Shown here one piece after another: positions 43,416 through 54,379 of a stretch of DNA of 64,000 nt. Source of the DNA: Exophiala sp. HKRS030 (taxonomy: Eukaryota > Ascomycota > Eurotiomycetes > Chaetothyriales > Herpotrichiellaceae). Every line of letters begins with the position of its first letter. Position 1 is the first letter of the stretch. Below the pieces are notes generated by a model. It was not told the origin of the DNA. It made no database searches and saw only the letters and a list, made by a program, of their open reading frames with translations. The stretch spans positions 5,022,001 through 5,086,000 of the forward strand of contig JAHWDD010000007.1 in NCBI GenBank assembly GCA_023897205.1, written 5' to 3'. The position numbers and the translations under genes were made by a program.

Positions 43416-44745
43416 ATATCGTATACTTCGAGTTCCAGCGTTTCGGCAGGCAGGTAGCAGGTCAGTCGAAAACCTTCTGCATACACATCAATAAGTTTAC
43501 ACTGCGGGCTGTGAATGGTAATACATGCTTGTGTAGCTGGATAAGTGCGGGGTTCTTTAGGCACATTCTAAATAAACCACGCAGGATTTCAGAACATGAA
43601 ATCATGTGCGGGATTGTCAGTTAAGTTGTATCGCATTCTGTATTTCAAAATTGATATCTTCAAAACCTCCGGGGAATTATGCCTCGACCATCCCGAGCAA
43701 TGCAGGAACGGTGTCCCTTCCCCATAGATACAGGACCTTTACCAAGGTTTGTAAAACGCTGTACCCTTAAGAATGGCTTCTCAAGAGAACACTCCCGGAA
43801 TGCCACTGAGATGACTCTTTTCCGGTGGGACATCACCTGACATAGACAAAGTAAATCTGCTCCTTGTCGGTCTAGTCAAGGAACTCCTCGTTCCTGACGT
43901 ACACGTTGGCCTGTCCGGTCGCAAGGGGCTTCTTTGTTTTCAAGGAGTTCTGCCACGTGAGGTAGACATAGTACAAGATGCAAGGAGTACCTCTGAGTTC
44001 GAGGTTGTGGTTGTCGAGTTACAGATAAGCCCTGAGTGCACCTGGTGCTTTCTCCTTTACTTCTGTTATACTATTAAAATAAGATTAAATTAAACGACGC
44101 TACTATAATAGTATGATTAAGTAAACGACACAAATTATGTTTAGCACTATTTAGCTAGATATTGTTTGGCCTAAAAGTATGTTAAGGCTAAAGGGGTTCT
44201 CAAAGGTTCATATAACGATTAGGCTGAAAGTGCCAAAGTATACTGTTAGGACGAAAGGTGAAGAGTGAGAGTGTTATCACCAAGAGTAGGCTGTATTTTG
44301 TGTATCTTAGTCCAAATCCAATAATATATGGCCGGCCGGATTAAACGGGATTGCGCGCATCGCCCAATGCCCAAGTAGTTAGGGACGAGCAAACAAACCC
44401 CAGATCAGCTCATTAAGTATCAAAAGCTCTACGGTAATCTTGACTCTTGTGTCTTGGGAACTTTGGTTCAATAGTTCCATCCCCAAGGATCTGCGTGTCG
44501 GCACAAACTTGACTCAGCTACCGTGCAGCGGCATGGTGATTCTGGGAGTTAATTAATGGTATTTGACTCGTTGAAGTTCTCATAACAATACAGAGACAGA
44601 CAAAAAGTGGCTACGAGGTATTCATCAGGCCTAAGTATATTAGAACGGCGGTAAAGCTTGCTGACTATTATCTTACCACGTGTCTCTGACTGGGAACCCA
44701 TTCATCTCACACAACAACATCAAACCAGAACACCTTGACATGACC
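43416..44745. other. Intergenic region with an AT-rich patch
   Basis: Contains an AT-rich, TA-rich patch at about 44050-44340, similar in texture to the block at 50.6-58.5 kb, possibly a small RIP-mutated element remnant. A minus-strand coding-like stretch near 43860-44035 (LRGTPCILYYVYLTWQNS) is not identified. No gene is supported. Confidence 0.35.
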
Positions 44746-45561
44746 CTAACGGACCGTATTTGCCTCTAGCCAGTCTGTCTGTGGGTCTATTCCATTAGAA
44801 GCCCACGCGGCCACACCTGCTTCAATGCCGGGATGTGCGGTGACGAAGAATAACCCTGACTGTATACCGTCGACGAGAGCCTGAGCGTTAACATCAGCTG
44901 GCACTCCGGTGGTGGTAGCGTAATGAATGAGCCCTTTGTGAAACTCGTCGGATGCCTTTCCTTGAAGCTCCGCAATTCCATCTGAAAATGTCAGGTCCGG
45001 AAACAAAACTGAGACAGTGACACCGTGAGGCTTGAGCGTGACCGCGAGACACTGTGCCATCGAAATATCAGCGGCTTTGCACAGACAGTATGCGGCTAGA
45101 TTTGCTGACACCATCGGCGGTGGGTTTAAACCGTTGGGCGATGCTGTGATGACAATCTTCCCACTGCCACGCTCGATCATCGCGCGCACGAACGCCTGTG
45201 TGACACGAATGTAGCCAAATACGTTGACATCCATCTGCCGATAAAGATCCTCGATTTCGAGGTCGATAATGCTCCCGGATCGAATAATGGCGGCATTGTT
45301 GTGGACAATATCTGGCACGCCGATATCTTTGATCACCTGGGCTGCAAATTGTTTGACCTCACTGTCTTGAGAAACATCGACCTTGAAGGAATGCACCTCG
45401 TGGCCCTTTTCCCGCAGCTGAGATCTCACTTTGTCTTGTGCTGGACCACTGATATCTGCAAGCACTACTCGGGCACCACGGTGCGCGTACTCTGATGCCA
45501 CTGCTTGACCTATTCCGCGTGCAGCACCTGTAACCACCACAATTTTGTCTTTCAAATCCAT
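44746..45561 (-). CDS. Classical short-chain dehydrogenase/reductase
   Basis: Single exon. I start at the ATG at 45561 (MDLKDKIVVVTGAARGIG), giving 271 residues; an upstream in-frame ATG at 45618 would add 19 residues that lack homology. TGAARGIG binds the cofactor, HNNAA follows, and the active site reads ITASPN with YCLCK as YxxxK. A large classical SDR with unknown substrate. A 12-bp minisatellite lies about 155-240 bp upstream. Confidence 0.9.
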   Translation of the reverse strand: MDLKDKIVVVTGAARGIGQAVASEYAHRGARVVLADISGPAQDKVRSQLREKGHEVHSFKVDVSQDSEVKQFAAQVIKDIGVPDIVHNNAAIIRSGSIIDLEIEDLYRQMDVNVFGYIRVTQAFVRAMIERGSGKIVITASPNGLNPPPMVSANLAAYCLCKAADISMAQCLAVTLKPHGVTVSVLFPDLTFSDGIAELQGKASDEFHKGLIHYATTTGVPADVNAQALVDGIQSGLFFVTAHPGIEAGVAAWASNGIDPQTDWLEANTVR

Positions 45562-46479
45562 TTTGATAGCTTTCCAGACTTCCGATAGAGCGTGTAGCTG
45601 TACTGTTCGAGTTGACACAGGTTTCGGTGTCGTAGTACCAATGAGGAAGACGTAGCTAATTCAAAATCCCTACCTGTTGCCTTGTATGAGACCTGGACAC
45701 AAATCTCGGTCACAAAACTCGGCACAGAACTCGACACAGAACTCGGCACAGAACTCGGCACAGAACTCGGCACAGAACTCGGCACAGAACTCGGCACAGA
45801 ACTCGCTCGACTCCTGAAACTGATTTCGGCTACGGGAACTTGGGAAATTCTGCATCTATAGAGTGCACGGTTGGGATGTACCGAGTACCTCAGGTCTGGG
45901 TGGCAAGAAGCCCGCATCTGTGATACCTATTACCCGGTACCTGATTAGTTCGGAGACTACTTTAAGCGCCCTTCCCAAACGACCTCCACCTTTCTCCACC
46001 TGTTCCCAGTTATCGGCTGCCTCAAGTGGATTCGGGGAGTTCGGGCTGACCGAGACCGTCTGGATTGGGTGTACCGTCAACCCTCTTGGTTCTTTCCCGG
46101 CTTCGTCGAGATGCCCATGATAATGGTGTGAAAAATCTCGTATGCGTATACAGCGCCAAGTCTCGATTCTACGCGGAAACGATTGTGGTTCAGACGCTGG
46201 TCGACGGCATACTTGCAAACTGCGGGGACGGGGCTAGATCCCTGATCAACTCATTTAGTCTCGAAGCTACGGAGTACAAGAACTCGGGCCTCCGAAAGTG
46301 CCGACGAAAGCCGATGAATCGTTGGGATACCTGTTCGAAATTCCGGTGAGAGGGGCTAACCATTCTAGCACGGCAAAGCTTATATCTTCCACTAGCGGCA
46401 GATATGAATGCCGAAGTCACACCCCAGGGGGAGCTTATCTCAGAACTCGCATACCAGATTTAGAATGTGTAACCAGGAG
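45562..46479. other. Intergenic region with minisatellite
   Basis: Promoter of the SDR at its left; open stretches at 45856-46420 on both strands have no recognised motifs. Confidence 0.35.
45717..45800. repeat. 12-bp minisatellite, seven units
   Basis: Seven head-to-tail units of ACTCGGCACAGA (the second unit has A for G at one position), followed by a partial unit. Read on the minus strand it would encode repeats of Ser-Ser-Val-Pro or Glu-Phe-Cys-Ala, but no gene supports translation. Confidence 0.95.
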
Positions 46480-47735
46480 TCTGGTTTGTACACCCTTTCT
46501 TGATACGGACAGGGCTCGCGGCAGCAGACATGGCGGGCCTCAGCCGCAGCAAAATCTACCTTTTGAGGGGACTGTCTCAGAAGAGCAGAACGGTTTGCAA
46601 AAATTGGACGAAAATCCTTGCAAGTACGGCTGAAGCACATGACTGGAGATGGGAGGAGCTTGGAGATGGGGCAGCAACCGAGATAGCACCCATCAACTTT
46701 TCGAGTAGCATAACAGGCGTCGTTAAAGGAGTGGACAATACCCGTAATAATTTGGTATCGAATGTGGCACAGGTGTTGTTTTCCTTGTTCAAGAGAGAGC
46801 CGTAAGTCGGTGCTTCTGCACTCGACCCGAAAGAGGAACGATGGTTGGCGACAGTACCTCTTATCATGCATTTTCACAACTTTGCACCATCAACATCACC
46901 TGTCGTCTATTATTGCCCGTGTATATGATGAGCAAGTTCTCTTTGTCAGCGCCTTCTAGGAAACATTCAACGTTTTCGAACTACTACGGTCCAAAAGATA
47001 CCCCTTGCCATGTTCATGCTGGCCAAGCTCCCTAAGGATCAACGGAATATGATCGATATTAGTTCCTTAAGGAACGTCATGGTTGGGGCTAGACCAATGT
47101 CGATCATGATCGAAGGGGATGTCATCAAAGCCTTTGGCGTGTATGTCTCCTGGGCATGGGGAATGACGGAGAGCACATGTGTTGGGACCATCACGCTGCC
47201 AGACACGAGAAACGTCAGCGGCAGTGTCAGATACCTGATCGCTAACACAATGGCGAAGCTAGTGGATGAGGACGGAAAACGAAGTCCTGGGCGGACCTTG
47301 TGAGTTGTACCTCCGTGACCCCCAGGTGATACTCGATTACTGGTTCGACGAAAAGACCACGAAAAAGACCATCATGCCAGACGGATGGTTGAGCACTGGT
47401 GACTTGACGGTAGTCAAGGACAGCATGTGGTAGATTGTGGACCGCAAGAGGGAGTTAATCAAAGTGAACAACAGCCTATAAGTGGCACCAATCGAAGGGG
47501 AGGCAGATTTGTTTCAGCATCCTGACGTGGCGGATGCCGCGGTGGTAATGACAGTTAGCCTCGATATGGACCTCCCTCACGCCTACCTTTTGATGCAAAC
47601 GATATATGAGCTCTCAAACTCTCTTTTAGTGTCAGACGACCGCATCAAAATCATCGTCGCGACAACCATTGCTGCATATTCTGAGCACCTTCAATTCACA
47701 AAGCACCAGAGTGTTGGTGCTTCTACATTCTGAAC
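46480..47735 (+). pseudogene. 4-coumarate:CoA-ligase-like acyl-CoA synthetase relic
   Basis: Adenylate-forming enzyme blocks in order but in several frames: the P-loop-like FSSSITGVVKGV (normally SSGTTGLPKGV), PVYMMSKFSL, then MLAKLPKDQRNMIDISSLR, VSWAWGMTEST, then ELYLRDPQV, DGWLSTGDL, IVDRKRELIKV. In-frame stops stand at 47431-47433 (TAG) and 47479-47481 (TAA, where the family has Gln). Frameshifts occur near 46800-46840 and 47010. The N-terminus is absent. It once activated an acid as CoA thioester. With the nitroreductase relic and the P450 it may be part of an old aromatic-compound cluster. Confidence 0.8.
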
Positions 47736-47924
47736 CTCTAAAACTGCGGTACCTCGTAAGAGAGGTTTTCATACCCATCACCCCGAGAAAATTGTTTAAA
47801 TTCACATCCGTGAAGATGGACTCCTTATGCGCGGCCTAAGGACAGTAATGTGCCTCCCACCTGGCTGTTGAGACCTTGTTCAGCAGGGGATGGTTTGCTG
47901 AGCCATACTAATAATTATCTTCTA

Positions 47925-48335
47925 GAGTTTGTTCTACGAACATTTCTCTCCTGTTCGAGAACTCGAGAGCAAATACCCGCTGTTTGGTCAACATGTTCCA
48001 ATGTGGTCTGGACATACCAACGCAATGCATCAATTTGTCTGTGAGTTATGCATTTGCCAGAGAGCCACTATGTATGCCCAACCCAGCTAACGACGCGAGT
48101 TTTTGTAGTATGGACCGCTTTAGAATATGAAGCCTTCGGCGCAAGCTTCCAGAGTTACAATCCGCTCATAGACGATCGCGTTGCCGAGATATGGAATATC
48201 CCTTAGGGGTGGACTCTAATGGCAGAATTTGGTTTTGGGAAACCTTTGGGTAATCTTAGTGACAAGACTCAGCTGCCACTTGAAGATAGGATCAAGTATG
48301 TTGGGTTCGTAGGAAAGAATGGTTATTGGGTGTTT
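47925..48335 (+). pseudogene. Nitroreductase (Frm2/Hbn1-like) relic, C-terminal part
   Basis: Blocks ELESKYPLFGQHVPMWSG and NAMHQFV join across a plausible intron (about 48042-48110) to LWTALEYEAFGASFQ and YNPLIDDRVAEIWNIP, as in fungal FMN nitroreductases of the Hbn1/Frm2 type. An in-frame TAG at 48204-48206 follows NIP. The N-terminal half is not seen. Dead copy. Confidence 0.7.
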
Positions 48336-48438
48336 ATAAACAGAAATCCTCCGGAAGACTGCGATTTTCAAGGAAATTCTTAGCAGGCGTTATCCTGCCA
48401 GAAGAAAAATATGATCTTATCCTGTAGCCCTGCAGACT

Positions 48439-50130
48439 TCATACCTCGGACCTCTTCCATGCCTCTTTCATCATTGCTATTCTGTTTTCCCCATACGGTT
48501 CCGTGTCAAACTCGAATGGTTCCGGACCGCTATTTCCCGCACTGACATATTTGTACCAAGGAACTTCAACCTCCTTACCGTCCTTAATTTTTTTGCATAT
48601 ACGGCACGCCCATGCAAGCGAGGCTATCTGAATAAATAGCGCACGCTCTGCGATCTCGTAACCAGGGCAAATGCGGCGACCAAACCCAAATGCCGAATAT
48701 CGCCGTATAGTAGGTTGTTGCTCGTTGGGCTCCTTGTATGTGGCCGGGTACTCCGGCCGGAGCCATCGATCCGGACAGAAAGAATCCCCGTTGGGATACA
48801 TAGCCTCGTTTCGGTGCATGCCCCACTGGTTGCCCCAGACGAGAGAACCTTTGGGTATGTAGTATCCCTGGTAGACATCGCTCTTCACAGCACGATGTGG
48901 AAGGTCTAAAGACAAATGATCAGCAAAGCTATCCTTCCTTTCAGAAATGACGATTGATGACCTTACTCGAAGGGACGACGGGTCTCCAGCGGAGAAGTTC
49001 TTTGGCGAAAGCACGAACAAGTGGAAGTTGGCCCCAGTCTGTGAATTCCGGCACTCTCCCCGGACCGACCACCTTCTCCACTTCGTCGTGTAGACGTTCT
49101 TGCCACTCGGGGAAATGACACACTGCGAGACAATAATTCTGCATCGTGAGTGAAGTCGTTCCGGATCCTCCTCCGTAAAGGGTGGCAACGACATAACATG
49201 CTTCTTTCCAAGTCAGCCCGTACCCGTCATCTTTGGAAAGCCATTGACGAGCGAAGGATGGTGGATCTTCGGCGATTGCGTTTCTATATTTGTCCTCGGC
49301 TTCTCGGAAAAGGCTGTAGAAGTAGGACGACTCGATTTCATGAAGCTTTTTAGCCTGTTGCTTGAAAGGTGCCAGCCACTCAGGTAGATACATGAGTATC
49401 GGTAGAAAGTCGACCAGGTACAGCCCTGGGGACCCCACACGCTCAAGGGTATGCATCCGGGACATGATCTTTTCTGTGTGGTATTTTCCCTCCTCAGGAC
49501 TGATCAGGTCTTTTCCAAAACCCTGCCGAACAGAGACGCAGGTAGAAACCCGCTCAAGCCAAAGTTGATACTGTGAGGGATCGATCAACATATCTACTAC
49601 CATACGTCTGGCTTCTCGCTCTTGAAATGGCTTCCACTTGTCGGCCATACTAGCGCTTGTCACCATCGTTGCAAATCTCCTGCCACGCTTCCAGTAGTTG
49701 TCAGATCCGCGCACTACGAGATCTCCACCATCGGTAACCAAGTGTACCATTGGAAAGAGTTTCCGATCCGAATAGTTCGAACCTCTGGTCGCCATCAAAT
49801 CCTCAGCTATCTGAACATCATTAATGATGACCGACGTGGTTCCGAGAATGTTAATCTTGTAGATGGGCCCATAGGTTTTGCCCCATTCCTGGAATCTGAT
49901 CCACCAGTGTGATGGAGGGAAATCAAGAAGGTTGCCGATGAATGGGTATCCTTAGCTACAATCAGCGCTTTTTCCGACCAACGATGATGATTCTTCAATT
50001 AACCTTTTGGACCTGGAAGCGCACGACTGCCTCTTGGTGGTCTTGAGGAGATGTGTTGTTGAAACCATATCAAAATGAACAGACTTATCACAACGCAGAC
50101 GAACAGGGAAGAGAAGGACGAAAGCTCCAT
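48439..50130 (-). CDS. Cytochrome P450 monooxygenase
   Basis: Exons on the minus strand: 50130-50004, 49950-48967 and 48905-48439; introns of 53 and 61 nt; 525 residues. The N-terminal anchor SLFVCVVISLFILIWF is followed by the proline-rich hinge LPGPKGYPFIGNLL. ExxR reads KELLR, and the heme loop is FGFGRRICPGYEIAE with the thiolate Cys near residue 450. The I-helix motif, usually (A/G)Gx(D/E)T(T/S), reads GGGSGTT, so the usual acidic residue appears to be absent. ER membrane enzyme, substrate unknown. It stands next to the RIP-like block and the ligase and nitroreductase relics. Confidence 0.92.
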
Positions 50131-50640
50131 TATCTTGAACATTCGTAACAATAGGACCAGAAGCTTCCTGGAAGTACATCGTTAACACTCACGATTAAAC
50201 AATTACCTAAATACAGGCAACAGAGGATTGTGTCTTACTTTACGACTGCAGCTCCCGGTGTTATCCGTTAGGTCTCTTGAGAGCTTCGCAAGTGCCCCAG
50301 AAATTCCGCCCGCATTTTCGGAGCTCTAGATCCGGAGCACAAGGCAGAAATAGCAGTCCGGAAGTTCCGAATTCACCTTACTACCCCGTGCCGAAAAGTG
50401 TTACTTTTTGGTTTCAACTATACGTCCGGCGTTCCGAAATGGATTACGTCCTGGACTACTCAACTAACCTTTGCTTTTTAGGTCGGACAAGACCACTACA
50501 TAGGGTTTTAACATGCAGTAGCAGAGAAGGGAGTTCCTACTACTGCTCCATAAACTATTGTCTTGTAGTGCATTCTGGATTCTGGTCATAGGATTCAAAT
50601 CGCGCTGTTTAAGGGAAGTTTTGATTTATTATATCCAGAG
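50131..50640. other. Intergenic region between P450 and RIP-like block
   Basis: P450 promoter. Base composition is normal until about 50640. No gene seen. Confidence 0.4.
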
Positions 50641-50830
50641 CGCTGTGTTACGTTTCGCTTCACACAGGGTGTCACAAGACGTATGGTCTTAATAGGCAGA
50701 AAGTATAAGAGGCAAGGTCACTAAGAGCGCGGTACTTAAGCGAGTACAAGAGCGAAGTGATCACAACTAAAACGTATGGGTATAATCGTGAACGAAGTTA
50801 ACTATATAGTAAAGCTATGTAAGGACCATA

Positions 50831-50856
50831 TATATATAGGCGCGCTCCTATATATA
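50831..50856. repeat. Perfect inverted repeat with GC loop
   Basis: Arms TATATATAGG and CCTATATATA around the loop CGCGCT, at the left margin of the AT block. Confidence 0.9.
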
Positions 50857-51127
50857 CTCTATTTCTCTATCTAAACATAGGGAATAGAGAAATATAGATC
50901 ACGTGATACTTCCTTAGTTAGCTAAGACTGATATTAGGCTAGCTCTCTATGTTTATACTTACCCTTAGTTATCCTTTCTTATTAGTAACGCTTAGCCTAT
51001 TGTCATAGCTTAATATATAGCTTATAATTAGGCCTAATTTATAACACGCTATTAATGAATTAGGGATAGACTAAGATATTAACTATATTAACTATTCTAA
51101 GTTAAAAGTTTTAATTAGTTAACCTAT

Positions 51128-51177
51128 GTAAGGCTAAGTAAACTACGTAAGGCTAAGTAAACTACGTAAGGCTAAGT
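51128..51177 (+). repeat. 19-bp tandem repeat, 2.6 copies
   Basis: Unit GTAAGGCTAAGTAAACTAC, two full copies and a partial third, inside the AT-rich block. Confidence 0.9.
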
Positions 51178-51509
51178 AGAATAAGACTATTAATTTATAA
51201 TCACTAGTCTATTCTATTCTAAAGCCTTCTATATAGACTCTTCTTTATGTCTATATAAGGAGGTCTTTATCCCACTTATAAGCTTTTACTCCTTAAGCTC
51301 TCTAAGTCCTTATTTAGTTATTACTTAGCTAGTTATTTATTAATAAAGGCTTATTACGCTATACCTTTCTTTATTATAATATAACTTAGTTCTCTTAATA
51401 AAAGTTAGTAAGAATAACTAAATATTTAATGTTCTAAGTTTAAAATAATTAATAAAGGTCTTTAAGTCTTAAATATATAAAAAAGTAAAGAAAAAGTCTT
51501 AACTATTAA

Positions 51510-52300
51510 TTAACTCTAGCTATAGAAGTTATATTAAAGTAATTTTTATTATTTACTATATAAAGAATAATATTAACTTACTTATTATACTTTCTTATTA
51601 CTCTTATTTTCTTTAGTTACTTAATATTAAGGTATTTTTAGTGTTTAAGTATATCTATATAAATAAGATTAATATAACTAACTTCTTAACTAAGCACATA
51701 ATAAATTTTATATTTATAATAATTAGTAAACTACATAATAGGTAAAGTAATCTAAACCTAAAACTTAATATTTAACCCTAATAAGTAAGGTAAGGTAAAC
51801 CTTTTTAATGTGTGAGTATCTATAGATAAAGTAAGACTTTTCTTATAAGTACTTAAAACCCGATTTTTCACCTATTTAAAAGAAAAAATTAAAAAATTTA
51901 GATTATTACTTAAATTATTACTATTTTTAGTAATTTTAAGATATAAAATAGACTTTAAAAGATCTTAGTATTACTTTTACCTTACTCTAAACCCGCGTAA
52001 ATATCTATAGATAGAGTACTTAATTTTAAAAAAACCTTAATAAGTATATAGATAAAGTAAGACTTACTTAATGAGTTACTTTACTCTACTTATTACGTAA
52101 TTTAATAATTAGAAATATTTATTTAAGCTTATATAAAGACTATAAAGCTAAATAATATCCTTAATAAATAATAAAACACTAAAGTAGTACTTAATAACTT
52201 ATAAAAAATACTTAACTAGCTCCCTTAAAATTAGGCTTAATAAATATCTTTACTAATTATATTATTAAAAGAGTATAATATAAATAATAAGTGAGTAAGA
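51510..52300 (+). repeat. Direct partial copy of the palindrome arm
   Basis: The sequence from about 51525 (AGAAGTTATATTAAAGTAAT) to about 52230 follows 55350-55690 and its continuation segment by segment with many transitions. It is therefore another copy of the same element in the same orientation as the left arm. Confidence 0.6.
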
Positions 52301-54379
52301 TAAATAAGTAAGTAAGATATCTTTACTTAATTACCATTATATTTTATAGCTATACTTAATCACTATATATTAAATTAGTTATAACTACTTAAATTTCTCT
52401 TTCTTAGATAAGATTATAACTACTTAATAGGTTTTAGAGTTATATTTAGTGTTACTATAGACATTATATCGCTATACACTTATTTCACGCTATTAACTTA
52501 AATTATTACTAAACTATATTTCTTACTTTATTATAATCTAAATATAACTATAAAACTATAGACACTAACTCTCCTTAAGCATTATACTTTCTTTAGTGTA
52601 TAGTTACTTCTTTTTTATTTAGTAATAATAACTAAGTAATGTATTCTTATTATAAAGTATCTTAACTTTAAACTTTAATAGCGTGATCTAGTGTATAATT
52701 TCTATTATATTCTTTATAAACTAATTAATAACCTTAAGAATTAGAGTTAAAGAGTTTTCTTAATGTTAAGAGACTTAATTCTTAATAAATATAGACTATA
52801 AGTTAGCTTTAATTAGGTTATTAAGTATTTTAAATATTTAGACTTAAGGTAGTGCGCTACTCTATTTTTTAGGGGTTAATATTTATAGCTTTATATCTAA
52901 ATAAGTAATTATACTTTCTAAATTATAGAGAATAAGCTTAGTCTCTTAGAACTTTATTTAAACATTTTAAATTATTATTATTTATTAAAAAGTAGCTAAA
53001 AATATGGGAAAGAAGTTCTTCTTTAAAATATGAGTAGTATTAGCTTAAACTCTCTTCTTAATTTAGTCACTATATACTTATTTTAATAGGCTAAAATACT
53101 TAATATTAAAAGACTAAAGAATATAAAATAAATAAGATAATATATAGAGAGTAATAATATTATACTCCTTATAGTAAAGCTTAAAATTAGTTAAGTAATA
53201 ACTTTTATATCTATTAAGAACTAAAAGATAATATTTATTTATTATTTATAGTTTTATATACTAATTAAAGTATTAAATATATTTTAGATCTCTTTTATTT
53301 ATAGTTTAGCTATTAAAAAATATAATAATAATTTAGTTATATAGAAAAGTACTATTTTAGTACTAAGTAAAGAGATAATATTTATTTAAAATAATAATAA
53401 ATAATAAAACTATTTAGCTTAATATATTAATACCTTAAATCACTATTATTTATTTCTAATTACTAAACTAAACTAACTTAATACTTAAGTATCTTTTAGT
53501 GCTTATTATAATAATATTTATTAAGATTATACTTATTATAAACTTAGTCTTATTAAAATTATAGATATTTATATTTATTACACTATATTTTATAACTATA
53601 TTCTTTACTAGTGCGAATTATATTTAAATTATATTAGGATCTTTATATTAAGTTCTTATATAGTTATATTAATAAAAGAAATATATTTAAAGCTTTAATT
53701 ATTACTTAATAAAGTTAAAAGCTTATTATTTTCTAATAAGAGATATATTATACTCTATAAGTAGTTAATTAGTTATATCTTTTACGCTAATAAGTTAAAA
53801 AGAATATAATTATATATTAAGGTTAAGAGTATACTAAATAATTATATTCTCTTTAAGAGAGATTAGATTTTATAAGTTAAATATATTATTATTATAAGAC
53901 TAAATATTCTTAAGTTAATAAGATAAAGTTATATAACTATAGCTATAAATTTTATTAACTTTTTAAGTACTAAGATTTAAAGTTTATTTAATAGTTTAAA
54001 GAGTAAAAACTATTTAATATTTAGTATTAATAAATATTATATATTATAATAAAGAAAATTACGTTAAAAGTTAAAGGTTTAGAAAATCTAAAGAGATATT
54101 TTACTTACTTATTTATTTTATTTACTTATTATTTATATTATAATTAAATATATTAATATAGCTAAAGATATACTTTTATTAATAATTATCTTTAAAGATT
54201 AAAACATTAATTCTAAATAGTTACTAACTTAAATACTCTTTAATTAGTATTTCGTGATTAATAAGAATAACTAAACATTAAATAAGCTTAGTTTATAATA
54301 ATTAATTAAGGTATTAAAGCCTTAAATTTAAAAGAAAGTAATAAATTAGTTTTAATTATTAATTATTAATAGCTATAAA

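Noticed and set aside
45717..45800. Possible CRISPR-like array
   Set aside because: Units are adjacent with no spacers and only 12 bp long, in a eukaryotic context; it is a minisatellite.
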